A stretch of DNA of 39,748 nt from a virus, in the IMG/VR virus record IMGVR_UViG_3300001920_000004, positions 1 to 39,748 of that record; one strand, 5' to 3'. The position numbers and the translations under genes are program-made. Below, piece after piece: positions 24,127 to 33,739 of the stretch; positions within the stretch are counted from its first letter, which is position 1; the number at the start of each line of letters is the position of its first letter. The notes beneath the pieces were generated by a model. The model was given only the letters and a program-made list of their open reading frames with translations. It searched no databases and had not been told where the DNA came from.

Positions 24127-26147
24127 CCGTCATTGCGATCAAGGCCTTCCGCGGCGCTGTGCCGCGCATGAGTTCGCGGCTGCTGCAGCCCAACCAGGCG
24201 ATTCGCGCCTGGAACTGCCGCATCACGTCCGGCCGCCTTGATCCCGTGAACAAGCCACGAACGGTGGTGACATCGACGATCGCCAACAACATCCGCTCGA
24301 TCTACCGGTACCGCCACCTTCGCGCCGGCGTGCGCCTGGACTCATGGCTCACGTGGGACAGCGACGTGGACATGGCGCCTTCTCCGCTGGCCAACGAAGA
24401 GCGCGGCACGTTCTACTTCACCTCCGAGGCCTTTGACCCTCGAGTCTCCAACTACGAGCTCGCCATCAGCGGCTCCGTCTACCCCAATGCGTGGTTCGCC
24501 CTGGGCGTGCCCAGCCCCACGGTGGCGCCCACTGTCACGCCCACCGGCGGCAGTGGAACGGACGAAGAGCGCAGCTACGCCTACACCTTTGTGACGGCCT
24601 GGGGCGAAGAGTCCGGCCCGAGCCCGGCATCCGCGCTGGCCACCGGCAAGCCCGATGGCACCTGGGCGCTCACCAACCTGCAGACCGCGCCACCCAACAG
24701 CGGCACCGTCGTCACCGCACTGGCCAACACGCCGGCATCCGGTCAGGTGCGCATCGAACTCAACAGCGTGTTCGGCCTGGCGCAGCACGAGCGCATCACC
24801 ATCGCCGGCGTCGTCGGCATGACCGACCTCAACGGCTCGCACCGCATCCTCTCGGTCGACGCCGCGAACAACCGCGTGGTGGTGGCGCTGGAAACCGCGC
24901 AGACCTACACGTCGGGCGGTACCTGGGCGCGCGAGGCGCTGCTCAACACCACGGGCATGGTCAAACGGATCTACCGCACCGCAGGCAACGACTCGGCATT
25001 CCTTTTCGTGGCCGAGATCCCTGCGTCCACCACCAGCTACAACGACACCGTGGCTGGCGCGGACCTTGGCGAAGTCATCATCACCGCCGGCACACTGCCG
25101 CCACCGAAGAACCTGACCTGCTTTGATGTGCTGCCCAACGGCTGCGGTGTTGGACTGGCCGGCAACGAGGTCTGTTTCAGCGACCCCTACATGCTCTACT
25201 CGTGGCCGCTGAGCAACCGCTACAGCTTCTCCGGGCGTGGCGTGGCGCTGGTCAAGGCCGGCAACTCGGTCATCGTGCTCACCGAAGGGCAGCCGATCCT
25301 CTTCACCGGCTCTGACCCCGAGGCCATGAGCCCCACCACCATCGAAACCTACGCGCCGTGCGTGTCCAAGCGCGGCATGGTCGATGTCGGTGGCGGCGCG
25401 CTGTACCCCAGCCATGACGGCCTGTGGCTCATCACGCCCCAGGGCGCGAAGAAGATCACGCAAGGCCTGTACCGTGAAGACGAGTGGAAGGCGCTCAACC
25501 CGCACACCTTCCAGGCCGCGCTGTTCGATGGCCAGTACCACGCGCACTACGCGCCATCGACCGGTGAACCCAAGATCCTCGTGCTCGACATCAACGAGCC
25601 CGACAGCGTGACCGAGATCACCGAGGACGTCGGCGCCATCTACCGCAACGACTTCGACGGCATGCTCTATGTCGCCAAGGGCAAGACGATCCGCCTGTGG
25701 GAAGGCGATGGCGCCAACTTCTACTTGTCCGACTGGCTCAGCCGCGACCACCAACTGGCCACGCCCACCACGCTCAACTGCGCGCAGATTTTTGCCGACT
25801 TCGGCGCCATCGTGGCACCCGACACCTCGCAGCAGGAGGCCAATGCGGCGCTGCACGCCACGCCCATGATGGGCTCCGGCCAGATCGCCGGCACGGAGGT
25901 TCTGCGCACGCAGGTCGCCGGCTCCCTGCTGACGCCAAGCCCGCCGGTGTCCACGCGCAGCGTGCAGATGACCCTGCTGCGCAATGGCGTGCCGTGGTTC
26001 ACAAAGACGGTGACGTCTTCCAAGCCGTTTCGGCTGCCCACCGGGTACCGCGACGAGGTGTTCTCGGTGCAGATCGCGGCCTCGGTGAAGACCTACTCGA
26101 TCGCGCTGGCCAGTTCCATGGAAGAGCTCAAGCAGGTGGCGCCATGA
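24123..26147 (+). CDS. Tail nozzle/stabilisation protein (P22 gp10 or tail-tubular-B-like)
   Basis: The 674-aa product is beta-rich throughout, with segments such as WNCRITSGRLDPVNKP, VCFSDPYMLYSWPLSNRYSF and ALYPSHDGLWLITPQGAKKITQGLYREDEW. These beta-propeller-like blades are typical of podophage tail nozzle proteins. A fibronectin-like part lies at about 140-190 (ERSYAYTFVTAWGEESGPSPAS). It is likely to form the distal tube below the portal and adaptors. Position between fibre and ejection genes agrees. Confidence 0.7.
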   Translation: MTVIAIKAFRGAVPRMSSRLLQPNQAIRAWNCRITSGRLDPVNKPRTVVTSTIANNIRSIYRYRHLRAGVRLDSWLTWDSDVDMAPSPLANEERGTFYFTSEAFDPRVSNYELAISGSVYPNAWFALGVPSPTVAPTVTPTGGSGTDEERSYAYTFVTAWGEESGPSPASALATGKPDGTWALTNLQTAPPNSGTVVTALANTPASGQVRIELNSVFGLAQHERITIAGVVGMTDLNGSHRILSVDAANNRVVVALETAQTYTSGGTWAREALLNTTGMVKRIYRTAGNDSAFLFVAEIPASTTSYNDTVAGADLGEVIITAGTLPPPKNLTCFDVLPNGCGVGLAGNEVCFSDPYMLYSWPLSNRYSFSGRGVALVKAGNSVIVLTEGQPILFTGSDPEAMSPTTIETYAPCVSKRGMVDVGGGALYPSHDGLWLITPQGAKKITQGLYREDEWKALNPHTFQAALFDGQYHAHYAPSTGEPKILVLDINEPDSVTEITEDVGAIYRNDFDGMLYVAKGKTIRLWEGDGANFYLSDWLSRDHQLATPTTLNCAQIFADFGAIVAPDTSQQEANAALHATPMMGSGQIAGTEVLRTQVAGSLLTPSPPVSTRSVQMTLLRNGVPWFTKTVTSSKPFRLPTGYRDEVFSVQIAASVKTYSIALASSMEELKQVAP

Positions 26148-26344
26148 AGAAGCCCGGCTTGCCTCTGGTCAAGGACACCGGAAACCCGATGCTCGACCTG
26201 TTCTGCCAGAACACGAAGCAGACGCTGGACGGCATGACCGGACAGGCCAGGGCACGCCCGCGGCTGGAGCCGCTGCCGCCGACGGCCAGCCTGGTCGAGG
26301 TGATCGAGCGCATCAACGAGGTTGTGCTGAGGCTGCAGGAATGA
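26144..26344 (+). CDS. Small phage protein, 66 aa
   Basis: A small mixed-charge protein, MKKPGLPLVKDTGNPMLDLFCQ at the start, with a helical C-terminus (TASLVEVIERINEVVLRLQE). ATGA overlaps tie it to both neighbours, which supports it being real. No motif identifies a function. Confidence 0.65.
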   Translation: MKKPGLPLVKDTGNPMLDLFCQNTKQTLDGMTGQARARPRLEPLPPTASLVEVIERINEVVLRLQE

Positions 26345-26940
26345 TGAGCCCCCTGCGTGAACTGCTGGCGTGCAACCTGGGAGCGACGCTGACGCCCGAG
26401 CTTGCCGCGCAGATCGAGGTGGCTGCTCGCATGGGAGACGACGAACCGATCGACCCGCGCGGCTTCGGCGTCGAGCAGCACGGCGACTACCTCATCCAGG
26501 CCGAGCGCTTCGAGGATGTGCTGCCCGAGTTGGACGAGCTGCACCAGGTGCACTGGCTGGAGACGGAGAAGCACCGCCACGGCCTGGCGCTCAACCCAGA
26601 CTACATCGCCATGGCCGCCATGGACCGCAGCGGGCGCTGCATCCAGTTCACCGTGCGCCACCAGGGCGCGCTGGTGGGCAACCTGCGCTTGTGGATCGGC
26701 GTGAGCCTGCACACCCAGACCCGCTACGCAAGCGAGGACACCCTGTTCCTGCTGCCCGAGCACCGTGGCGGCTTCCTCGTGATGGCCCTCATCCGCTTCG
26801 CCGAGGGCGCGCTGCGCTCCATCGGCATCACCGAGATCCGCGTGAGCAGCAAGTTGGTCAACAACGCCGACGTGCTGATGCGCCGCATGAAGTACCAGCC
26901 CGTGGCGCTGGAGTTCGTCAAGTTTTTCCCGAAGGAGTGA
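26341..26940 (+). CDS. GNAT-like acetyltransferase in virion gene cluster
   Basis: The 199-aa product has the alternating strand-helix order of GNAT proteins. A strand pair (CIQFTVRHQGALVGNLRLWIG) is followed by the acetyl-CoA loop region LLPEHRGGFLVMALIRFAEGALRSIGITEIRVSS and NNADVLMRRMKYQPVALEFVKFF. The Q/RxxGxG/A pyrophosphate loop is represented by RGGFLV. Substrate unknown. Proteins of this type are encoded beside ejection genes in several podophages. It overlaps its upstream neighbour by 4 bases. Confidence 0.6.
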   Translation: MMSPLRELLACNLGATLTPELAAQIEVAARMGDDEPIDPRGFGVEQHGDYLIQAERFEDVLPELDELHQVHWLETEKHRHGLALNPDYIAMAAMDRSGRCIQFTVRHQGALVGNLRLWIGVSLHTQTRYASEDTLFLLPEHRGGFLVMALIRFAEGALRSIGITEIRVSSKLVNNADVLMRRMKYQPVALEFVKFFPKE

Positions 26941-26943
26941 GCT

Positions 26944-28038
26944 ATGTGCTCTGACGCACCCGACATGAGTGGCGCCAACGCTGCGGCGCTGCAAAACGCG
27001 AAGCTCTCGCGCGAGGCCCTGGACTTCTACAAGAAGGTCTACGCCGACGAGGCGCCGACCCGTGCGCGAGCGTCCGAAACCGCGCTCAAGGTGGCCGATG
27101 CCCAACTGGCCTCCATGACCCAGCAGGATGCGCTCTCCAAGGAATACGCGGACTACAACCGCGAGACGTTCCGCCCGCTGGAGAAGTCCATCGTCGCCGA
27201 CGCGCAGAACTACGACACCGCGGAGCGGCGCGAGGCCGAGGCCGGTACCGCTGTGGCTGACGTGGGCATCCAGGCGGCCAACGCGCGCCAGCAGGTCGAG
27301 CGCAACCAGCAGCGCATGGGCGTCAACCCCAACAGCGGCGCGGCCGTTGCCTTGACCAACCAGTTGAGCCTGGGGGAGGCCGCCGCCAAGGCGGGCGCCG
27401 CCAACACGGCGCGCAAGAACGTCGAGACGATCGGCTTTGCCCGCAAGATGGATGCGGCGGGCCTGGGCCGCAACCTGGCCTCCAACTCGTCTACGGCGGC
27501 GAGCGTGGCGCTCAATGCGGGCAACAGCGCGACGGGTAACGCCAGCGCTCCGGTGGCGCAGGGCCAGTCCGCTGCGGATCTGATGGGTAAGGGCTTCAGC
27601 ACCGCGATCCAGGGCAACAACAGCGCGGGCCAGCTCTACGCGCAGGCCGCGCAGATCTCCGGCCAGGACAGCGGCATGTGGGGCGCGCTGGGCTCCGTCG
27701 CCGGTGGCTTCCTGGGCGGGCGCGGCTTCGAGAAGATGATCAGCTCGGACAAGAAGCAGAAGCACCGCGGCAAGAAGGTCAAGCCCGAGCTGTCGCTTGC
27801 CCAGATCCGCCGGCTGCCGGATGCCGAGACCTACGTCTACCGCGATGACAGCCCGGCCGCAGACGGTGGCGTGGTGCACACCGGCCACATGGCCCAGGAC
27901 GTGAACAAGGCCATGGGCGATGAGGTGGCACCGGGCGGTGAGGTGATCGACGTGCAAAGCGCACTCGGCCACACCTTCAACGCCGTCAAGGCGCTGGACA
28001 AGCGTCTTCTCTCCCTTGAACACGCACGAAAGGCCTGA
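26944..28038 (+). CDS. Ejection/internal virion protein with C-terminal S74-type chaperone domain
   Basis: The 364-aa product is largely helical and Ala/Gln-rich up to about residue 250, like podophage ejection proteins, with a short Gly-rich hydrophobic segment near 240-262. The last 98 residues (from 267) look like an intramolecular chaperone autocleavage domain of the S74 type: ISSDKKQKH in place of the usual SDxxxK, and HTGHMAQDV near 311-319. A C-terminal coiled coil follows (AVKALDKRLLSLEHA). It begins the trio of ejection genes in the P22-like order. Confidence 0.65.
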   Translation: MCSDAPDMSGANAAALQNAKLSREALDFYKKVYADEAPTRARASETALKVADAQLASMTQQDALSKEYADYNRETFRPLEKSIVADAQNYDTAERREAEAGTAVADVGIQAANARQQVERNQQRMGVNPNSGAAVALTNQLSLGEAAAKAGAANTARKNVETIGFARKMDAAGLGRNLASNSSTAASVALNAGNSATGNASAPVAQGQSAADLMGKGFSTAIQGNNSAGQLYAQAAQISGQDSGMWGALGSVAGGFLGGRGFEKMISSDKKQKHRGKKVKPELSLAQIRRLPDAETYVYRDDSPAADGGVVHTGHMAQDVNKAMGDEVAPGGEVIDVQSALGHTFNAVKALDKRLLSLEHARKA

Positions 28039-28041
28039 ACC

Positions 28042-29628
28042 ATGAGCAAAGGTCGAAATGCACTTGCCTTCGCGGCCGGCTTGGGCAGCGGCTACCTGTC
28101 GGCTCGCCGGAACGCTGAAGAGGATGAACTGCGCGAAGAGGATCGCGCGTGGCGCGACGAGCAGCGCAACTTCCAGCGTGAAGGCATGGAGCGGGAGCGC
28201 AAGTATCAGCAGTCGCTGGCCGACGCCGTGGCACCGCGCCAGGCGATTGAGGGCACGGTAGTTGCGGACGCCGGTGGCAACCGCAACCTCTACCAGGACC
28301 CTGCCCAGGCCGCTGCCGCCCAGGCAGACCTGCAGGCCGAGGCCGAGATGCGCGGCACGCCCACGCTGGCCGATGCCCGTCCTGGTTTTGGCGTCACCGG
28401 CACCAGCGTGGGCAACCGCATCACCGACGCACGTCCTGACGTGGCCGAGATCAACACGCCACAGGCCCGCAATCAGCGCGTGATCGACGCCACCATGGCG
28501 CACAACCCTGCGCAAGGCATCTCGCTGCAGAACGCCACCACCGCTGCTGAGAAGGCGCGCTTCGACATGGAAGAGGCGCAGCGCCGGCGCCGCACCGAGA
28601 TCGAGCAGGAGGGCTTGGTCGCGACGGTGCGCGCAGCGCAGTCCGGTGATCCCGCCGCGGTCAAGGCCGCCTTCAACAAGGGCGGCAACCTCATGGTGGA
28701 CGGTGACCTCACGGTGACCACGGTCAAGCGCCAGGCCCCCTGGGGCGCAGAGATCGACTCCTACACCTACGAGGGCACGGTGGTCGACAAGGACGGCAAG
28801 AAGCGGCCCGTGAAGGTCAACTCGCTGGACGCCATGGTCTCCATGCTGCCGTTCAAGGACCTGTTCGAGAGCCAGTCTCAACTGGGCCTCGCCGACGTCA
28901 AGCATAAGCAACGCCTCGCAGAGATTGGTGCAGAAGGAGCCGAGCGGCGAAAGAGTCAAGAACATGCCTCAAGCCTTGACGGCGGCATGGGGAAGCCACC
29001 GTCTGGATATAGGTGGAAGAACGACGGCGGTTTAGAGCCAATTCCTGGCGGCCCTGGCGACAAAAAGCAGCAGGGCAAGCCAATGCCATCGAGCGCGGTG
29101 AGCGGGCTCCTTGAGAACCACCGCAATCTGCGTCGCGCGCAGACGGCCTTGCAACTCATATCTGGAAACCCCGTTGGTGACACCACCGGCGATTCAAACG
29201 CCACAGGCATCAAGGGGTACATGCCGAACCAGGTGCTCAATCGGATCGACCCGGCGGGCGTGGACACGCGTGCCGCAATAGCGGATCTCGGCAGCCTCGT
29301 CATCCACGATCGTTCTGGGGCTGCTGTGACAGCAGCGGAGTTTCCGCGTCTAGCGCCATTCATCCCGACTGAGAAGGACGACCCCGCGACAGCTCGGAAG
29401 AAGCTGGCCCAGTTCGTCAAGAACTACCAAGCGCAGATCGACGACACCACGGAGTTCTACCGCGAGATGGGCTACAACGTGCCCACCCAAGTCCTGCAGC
29501 CCGTAGGCGGCGGTGGAACGAACAGTGACGGTGATCTTCCTCGGGTCGCCACGCCGGCCGACGCGGCGAAGTTGCCCTCGGGCACGCGCTTCATCGATCC
29601 CAACGGCGTTACCCGAACGGTTCCCTGA
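28042..29628 (+). CDS. Ejection/internal virion protein, 528 aa
   Basis: The second protein of the trio is charged and helical at the N-terminus (about 20-70) and carries the segment GYRWKNDGGLEPIPGGPGD at about 325-343, which recurs in internal proteins of many phages. A helical C-terminal domain follows (about 350-490). It likely forms part of the channel delivered into the cell at infection. From about base 28890 the codon use drifts to lower GC, suggesting a mosaic join within the gene. Confidence 0.6.
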   Translation: MSKGRNALAFAAGLGSGYLSARRNAEEDELREEDRAWRDEQRNFQREGMERERKYQQSLADAVAPRQAIEGTVVADAGGNRNLYQDPAQAAAAQADLQAEAEMRGTPTLADARPGFGVTGTSVGNRITDARPDVAEINTPQARNQRVIDATMAHNPAQGISLQNATTAAEKARFDMEEAQRRRRTEIEQEGLVATVRAAQSGDPAAVKAAFNKGGNLMVDGDLTVTTVKRQAPWGAEIDSYTYEGTVVDKDGKKRPVKVNSLDAMVSMLPFKDLFESQSQLGLADVKHKQRLAEIGAEGAERRKSQEHASSLDGGMGKPPSGYRWKNDGGLEPIPGGPGDKKQQGKPMPSSAVSGLLENHRNLRRAQTALQLISGNPVGDTTGDSNATGIKGYMPNQVLNRIDPAGVDTRAAIADLGSLVIHDRSGAAVTAAEFPRLAPFIPTEKDDPATARKKLAQFVKNYQAQIDDTTEFYREMGYNVPTQVLQPVGGGGTNSDGDLPRVATPADAAKLPSGTRFIDPNGVTRTVP

Positions 29629-29664
29629 TCATCGGATCGACCGACACTGCACGAGGCACCGCGA

Positions 29665-32600
29665 ATGGACAAAGACAAAAGGACAGAGCTCGATTGGAGT
29701 GCGTTCCCTAAAGTAAGGGAAGCGGCCAAGCCGAAGGCCTCGGGGGACACCAAGCCACCCAAAGGCGAGAAGAAGCAGCGAACCACCCTGGATGAGGTCG
29801 GCCGCCAGGTCGGGCTGACTGTGCGCCATGGTGTCGCAGGCGTACTCAGCCTGCCGGTCATGGCTTCCGATGCAGTTACCGGCGTGATCAACACGGGAGC
29901 GGACGCGGTGCTGGGCGAGGGGCGCGGCCCGCGTTTCATGTCGGCCGGGCGGGCTGTTCAGAACGCGATGAGTGCCGCGGGTCTTCCGGAGCCCGAGAAC
30001 GCCACGGAGCGAGTGGTGGGCGACATCACCTCTGGTATGGCTGGCGCTGGCGGCATGGTCAAGGGAGCCGAGGTGCTAAGCAAGGCTGCGTCTCCCGTTG
30101 CGTCTGCTGTGGGCAAGACCTTGTCGCAGGGTGCAGGCCTGCAGGTTGGTAGCGCGGCGGCCGGCTCCGGTGCTTCCGGTGTCACGCGCGAGAGCGGCGG
30201 AGGTACCGGTGCGCAGGTGGCGGCAGGGCTTGTTGGGTCGGTGGTTGCTGGCGCCGGCGGGACATTGAAGGAAGGAACAATACGTCGAGCGTTGCGTGGT
30301 GGCGAAGAAGGGCGAAAGCGTGTTGCGCAGAACTTGGAGTCCTTCCGACGTGCTGGTACCGCGCCAACGCTGGGGCAGGCCACGGATAGCCGCCTGCACC
30401 GTGCAGCCGAGTCGGCCTTGGCCAAGACCCCGGGCGGGGCAGGCGTAATCGCCGTGCGCGCCCGAGAGCAGGCCAACGAGATGGCCGCTGCTGTGCAGAA
30501 GCTCAGCGATGAACTCGCTCCCGGTGCGAGCGCTGCCAACGCGGGTGAGGCGATCTCGCGCGGAATCAATGCCTTCAAGCAGGGCTTCAAGGGCGTGCAG
30601 AACAAGCTGTACAACGACCTGGACCAGCACCTGCCGAAGGACACGCCAGTTGCTGTGACGAAGACTCAGCAGGCACTAGCCGATCTCAACGCCGACATCC
30701 CGGGCGCGCCCAACCTGAGCCAGTGGTTCAAGAGCGCCAAGATTCAGGGTATCGACAAGGCACTGCAGGCTGACCTCGACGCTGCCTCTGCTGCCGCCGC
30801 CAATGGCCAGGTGAGCGCACTGCCGTACGAGGCGATCAAGAAACTGCGCACACTCGTGGGCAACGAGATCGCCGACAACAGCCTCGTGTCCGACGTGCCG
30901 CGCTCGAAGTGGACGGCGCTGTACGGCGCGCTGTCCGACGACCTGGGCGTCGCGGCCACAGCGGCCGGCCCCAAGGCCGAGCAGTCTTGGCGCTGGGCCA
31001 ACACCTACACCAAGACCCAGCTCGAACGCCTCGAGCAGCTCTCCAGCATCGTCAAGCGCGACTCGCCGGAGCGCGTTTTCAATGCTGCGATCGCCGGCAC
31101 CGCCGAGGGCGACACCATCGTCAAACGCGTGATCAACGCGTTGCCGAAGGCCGAGCGCCGCGAGGTGGCCGCCGCCGTGCTGCAGCGCCTCGGCCGCGCC
31201 ACGCCGGGCCAGCAGAACGCGATGGGCGACGCCTTCAGCAGCGAGACGTTCCTCACGAACCTCTCCAAACTCAGCCCGGCCGCGCGCAAGACCCTGTTCG
31301 GGCGCACCGACCGCGCCGGTATCGAGGAGCAGGTCGCCAACTTCGCCAAGCTCGCCGAGTCGCGGCGCGACGGCGGCCGCGTGTTCGCCAACCCATCAGG
31401 CACCGCAGCGGCTGAAGCGCAGCTCGCGACCGCGGGCGGCATCGGTGCCGGTGCGGTCGGCTCGGTTCTGACGGGAAATCCTTTGCCATTGGCTGCAGCG
31501 CTTGCGGTGCCTCTCTCGGCGCGCGCGATCTCAAAGACGATGGTCAATCCTCGTCTCGTCGAACAGATCGCCACCAAGACGCCTATCCAGGACGGGCTGC
31601 AGGGTTCTCTAGCAGGCGCAGCCGCTCGTACCGGCCAGGCGACGCCCCAGCCCGAAGACGACTGGAGCGCCTTCCCTGAAGTCGGCGATGGTGCCACTCC
31701 GGAACAGCGGCCAGATCCCGCCCAGCAGGTTCAGCCGCCGCGCGGTCCGATCGAGCCCGGGAATATCGACCTGCGCAGCAGGCCCCAGGTGCGCAACCCC
31801 GACGGCAGCCTCAGCACGGTCCGCTCGATGTCGATCGGCACCGATCAGGGCGAGGTGTTGATCCCGACGATCACCGACGACGGCCGCGTGATGAGCGAGG
31901 ACGAGGCAATCGAGCAGTACCGGGAGACCGGCCGGCATCTGGGCATCTTCGCTACGGAGCAGGAGGCCACGGACTACGCGCGCGAGCTGAGCACGCAGCA
32001 GGGTGAGGCGATCGCGCCGCCCGCTGCCGATCCAGCGCCGACGCCGATGCGCGCGCCAGAGTCAGACCCGCTGGTGCGCATTGAGCGCCTGCGCGCAGCT
32101 GGCGAGACCAGTGTGGCGGATGCCCTTCAAAAGCGCTTCGAACGGCGCGAGGCTGAACGTGTGGTCGGCATGGAGCTGCAACAGCTTGCTGCGGCCGGCA
32201 ATGACCTCCTGGCCGACCCCGGCTTTCAGAGCCTATACCGAGAACAGCGCTCGGTTGGCCTCAAGCCTGTGGAGGCAGCTGGGCGTGCGGCGTTAGATAG
32301 CGGTGTGCAGCGCATTGCCGCATCAACGGGAATGCCTGAGCGTGCTCTGGTGAAGCTGCGCGAGGGCCTGGCCAAGGTCGAGCCCGAGCGGGTGCCTGAG
32401 GTTGTGCAGAAGTTTGTGTCATCGCTGGCCACAGCCGGCCTGATGCAGTTGCCGGACTTTGACGTAGCTGCCGAACTCGATTCGACGTGGGAGCGAGTGA
32501 CGGCCTCAGCTGCAGAGAGCTTCTATCCACCCGAGCCGCCGCCGCCGGACCCGATCGCGACGGCGATGGCAGAGAGTGGGCTGGGATCTTCTGGCGGCGG

Positions 32601-33366
32601 TGGCTCCATGGTCACTGGTCTGGAAACCGACGCCCCGCAGGCATTGGACGTCGCGGCGCACGGCGCGGCCACCAGCCCAGCGAACGACCTGCCTGAGCCG
32701 ACAGAACGTCAACATGAGGCGGGCAACTACCGCAAGGGGCACATGCGTCTGGCCGGCCTCGACATCAGTATCGAGAACCCGGCGGGATCGGTGCGCCGAG
32801 GGGTGGATCGCGACGGCACCCCCTGGGAGTCGCAGATGGCGGCGGCGCACTACGGATACCTGAGACGAAGTCGTGGCAACGACGGCGAGCAGATCGACGT
32901 GTTCGTGAAGGTAGGAACTCCGCAAGACTATGCCGGACAGGCGTTCGTGATCGACCAGATCGACCCCGCGACGGGCATGTTCGATGAGCACAAGGTCATT
33001 CTCGGGGCTGCTGACGAGGCCGAGGCGCGCGAGCTGTACCAGGCGCAATACTCCCCTGACTGGCAGGGCCTGGGCGCCATCACCGCGTTGCCTATGCAGG
33101 CCTTCAAGGCCTGGGCGACTGGCGGCACGCGCAAGCAGCCGCTCGGCGACATCGCGGCTGCGCCGGCCGAGGAGGGCGGGATCGCGTCGTCGCCGCAGTT
33201 CGCCGTGGAGCAGCGCCCCGACGGCACGCTCGCTGTCCTCGGGGACCAGGCGGCGATCCGTGAGCTGCTGACGGCGGCGGGCGTGCAGAGCATGCTGCCG
33301 ATGCGTGATGGGATGCTAGTTGGACGCAGTGGCGCAGCGAATGCGATGGGTGCGCTGAGCGCGTAA
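29665..33366 (+). CDS. Large ejection protein with polyvalent-type inorganic pyrophosphatase-like domain
   Basis: The 1233-aa product is the third ejection-type protein, in the place of P22 gp16. Its N-terminal third has several Gly/Ala-rich hydrophobic stretches (about 55-200) suited to membrane insertion. The region around residues 702-778 holds a conserved phage module ([20 protein letters not shown] and [21 protein letters not shown]). The C-terminal region (about 1017-1152) resembles the inorganic-pyrophosphatase-like domain of phage polyvalent proteins, with [40 protein letters not shown] and [20 protein letters not shown]. The protein is likely carried in the virion and delivered to the host. 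Enzymatic activity of the domain is not known. Confidence 0.7.
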   Translation: MDKDKRTELDWSAFPKVREAAKPKASGDTKPPKGEKKQRTTLDEVGRQVGLTVRHGVAGVLSLPVMASDAVTGVINTGADAVLGEGRGPRFMSAGRAVQNAMSAAGLPEPENATERVVGDITSGMAGAGGMVKGAEVLSKAASPVASAVGKTLSQGAGLQVGSAAAGSGASGVTRESGGGTGAQVAAGLVGSVVAGAGGTLKEGTIRRALRGGEEGRKRVAQNLESFRRAGTAPTLGQATDSRLHRAAESALAKTPGGAGVIAVRAREQANEMAAAVQKLSDELAPGASAANAGEAISRGINAFKQGFKGVQNKLYNDLDQHLPKDTPVAVTKTQQALADLNADIPGAPNLSQWFKSAKIQGIDKALQADLDAASAAAANGQVSALPYEAIKKLRTLVGNEIADNSLVSDVPRSKWTALYGALSDDLGVAATAAGPKAEQSWRWANTYTKTQLERLEQLSSIVKRDSPERVFNAAIAGTAEGDTIVKRVINALPKAERREVAAAVLQRLGRATPGQQNAMGDAFSSETFLTNLSKLSPAARKTLFGRTDRAGIEEQVANFAKLAESRRDGGRVFANPSGTAAAEAQLATAGGIGAGAVGSVLTGNPLPLAAALAVPLSARAISKTMVNPRLVEQIATKTPIQDGLQGSLAGAAARTGQATPQPEDDWSAFPEVGDGATPEQRPDPAQQVQPPRGPIEPGNIDLRSRPQVRNPDGSLSTVRSMSIGTDQGEVLIPTITDDGRVMSEDEAIEQYRETGRHLGIFATEQEATDYARELSTQQGEAIAPPAADPAPTPMRAPESDPLVRIERLRAAGETSVADALQKRFERREAERVVGMELQQLAAAGNDLLADPGFQSLYREQRSVGLKPVEAAGRAALDSGVQRIAASTGMPERALVKLREGLAKVEPERVPEVVQKFVSSLATAGLMQLPDFDVAAELDSTWERVTASAAESFYPPEPPPPDPIATAMAESGLGSSGGGGSMVTGLETDAPQALDVAAHGAATSPANDLPEPTERQHEAGNYRKGHMRLAGLDISIENPAGSVRRGVDRDGTPWESQMAAAHYGYLRRSRGNDGEQIDVFVKVGTPQDYAGQAFVIDQIDPATGMFDEHKVILGAADEAEARELYQAQYSPDWQGLGAITALPMQAFKAWATGGTRKQPLGDIAAAPAEEGGIASSPQFAVEQRPDGTLAVLGDQAAIRELLTAAGVQSMLPMRDGMLVGRSGAANAMGALSA

Positions 33367-33535
33367 GTTCGCCCGCGTTTTGTGGGTTCGCGTTGGCAGT
33401 CGGCGGCATGAAGCGTGCTATTGATTGGGTTGTGTGAAACGAGCGTTGTGATAAAGTCATACGTAATACGGCGAAACTTTCGCTGTATTTGCAGAGTTTT
33501 CTGCAATCTCCTTCACCCAACGTCTTCCCGTTCAA
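33367..33535 (+). promoter_or_regulatory. AT-richer intergenic region with two inverted repeats before a two-gene cassette
   Basis: This 169-base gap is visibly more AT-rich than the flanking genes. It contains TGTGATAAAGT (33447-33457), a possible -10 region without a good -35. Two perfect inverted repeats follow: GCGAAA-C-TTTCGC (33471-33483) and TGCAGA-GTTT-TCTGCA (33490-33505). They are placed between the presumed promoter and the ATG at 33536, as operators or RNA hairpins would be. No strong Shine-Dalgarno element is seen before 33536. Confidence 0.45.
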
Positions 33536-33739
33536 ATGGCAGCACTCACCACGCAATCGCCGATTCGTGTCGTGAACGGTCGCATCGTCAGCTTGACGCT
33601 CAACGATCCTGAGATCAAGAAGAAGATGGCAGCCAGGCGCGCCAAGCTGAGGGCCAACCCCCAGGCCCTTCGCGAAGAGTACGTCAAGGCGGGGATCCTC
33701 ACGCCCGGCGGCAAGCTGACCAAGCGCTACGGCGGCTGA
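33536..33739 (+). CDS. Small partner protein of the downstream ART-like gene (possible antitoxin)
   Basis: The 67-aa product is basic in its middle (KKKMAARRAKLRANPQALREEYVKAGIL) and ends with TPGGKLTKRYGG, a pattern common to small proteins encoded before toxin-like genes. Its stop overlaps the ATG of the next gene (TGATG at 33737-33741), so the two are translated together. Its role as antitoxin or specificity partner is inferred. Confidence 0.55.
   Translation: MAALTTQSPIRVVNGRIVSLTLNDPEIKKKMAARRAKLRANPQALREEYVKAGILTPGGKLTKRYGG

Noticed and set aside
26128-28965. 945-aa open frame on the minus strand across the ejection genes
   Set aside because: It is antisense to several well-supported, overlapping plus-strand genes, is full of low-complexity His/Gln/Leu/Val typical of shadow frames in GC-rich DNA, and has no ribosome-binding site.
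29472-29939. Minus-strand frame of 155 aa
   Set aside because: Shadow of the two ejection genes; Pro/Ser/Arg-rich with no motif.
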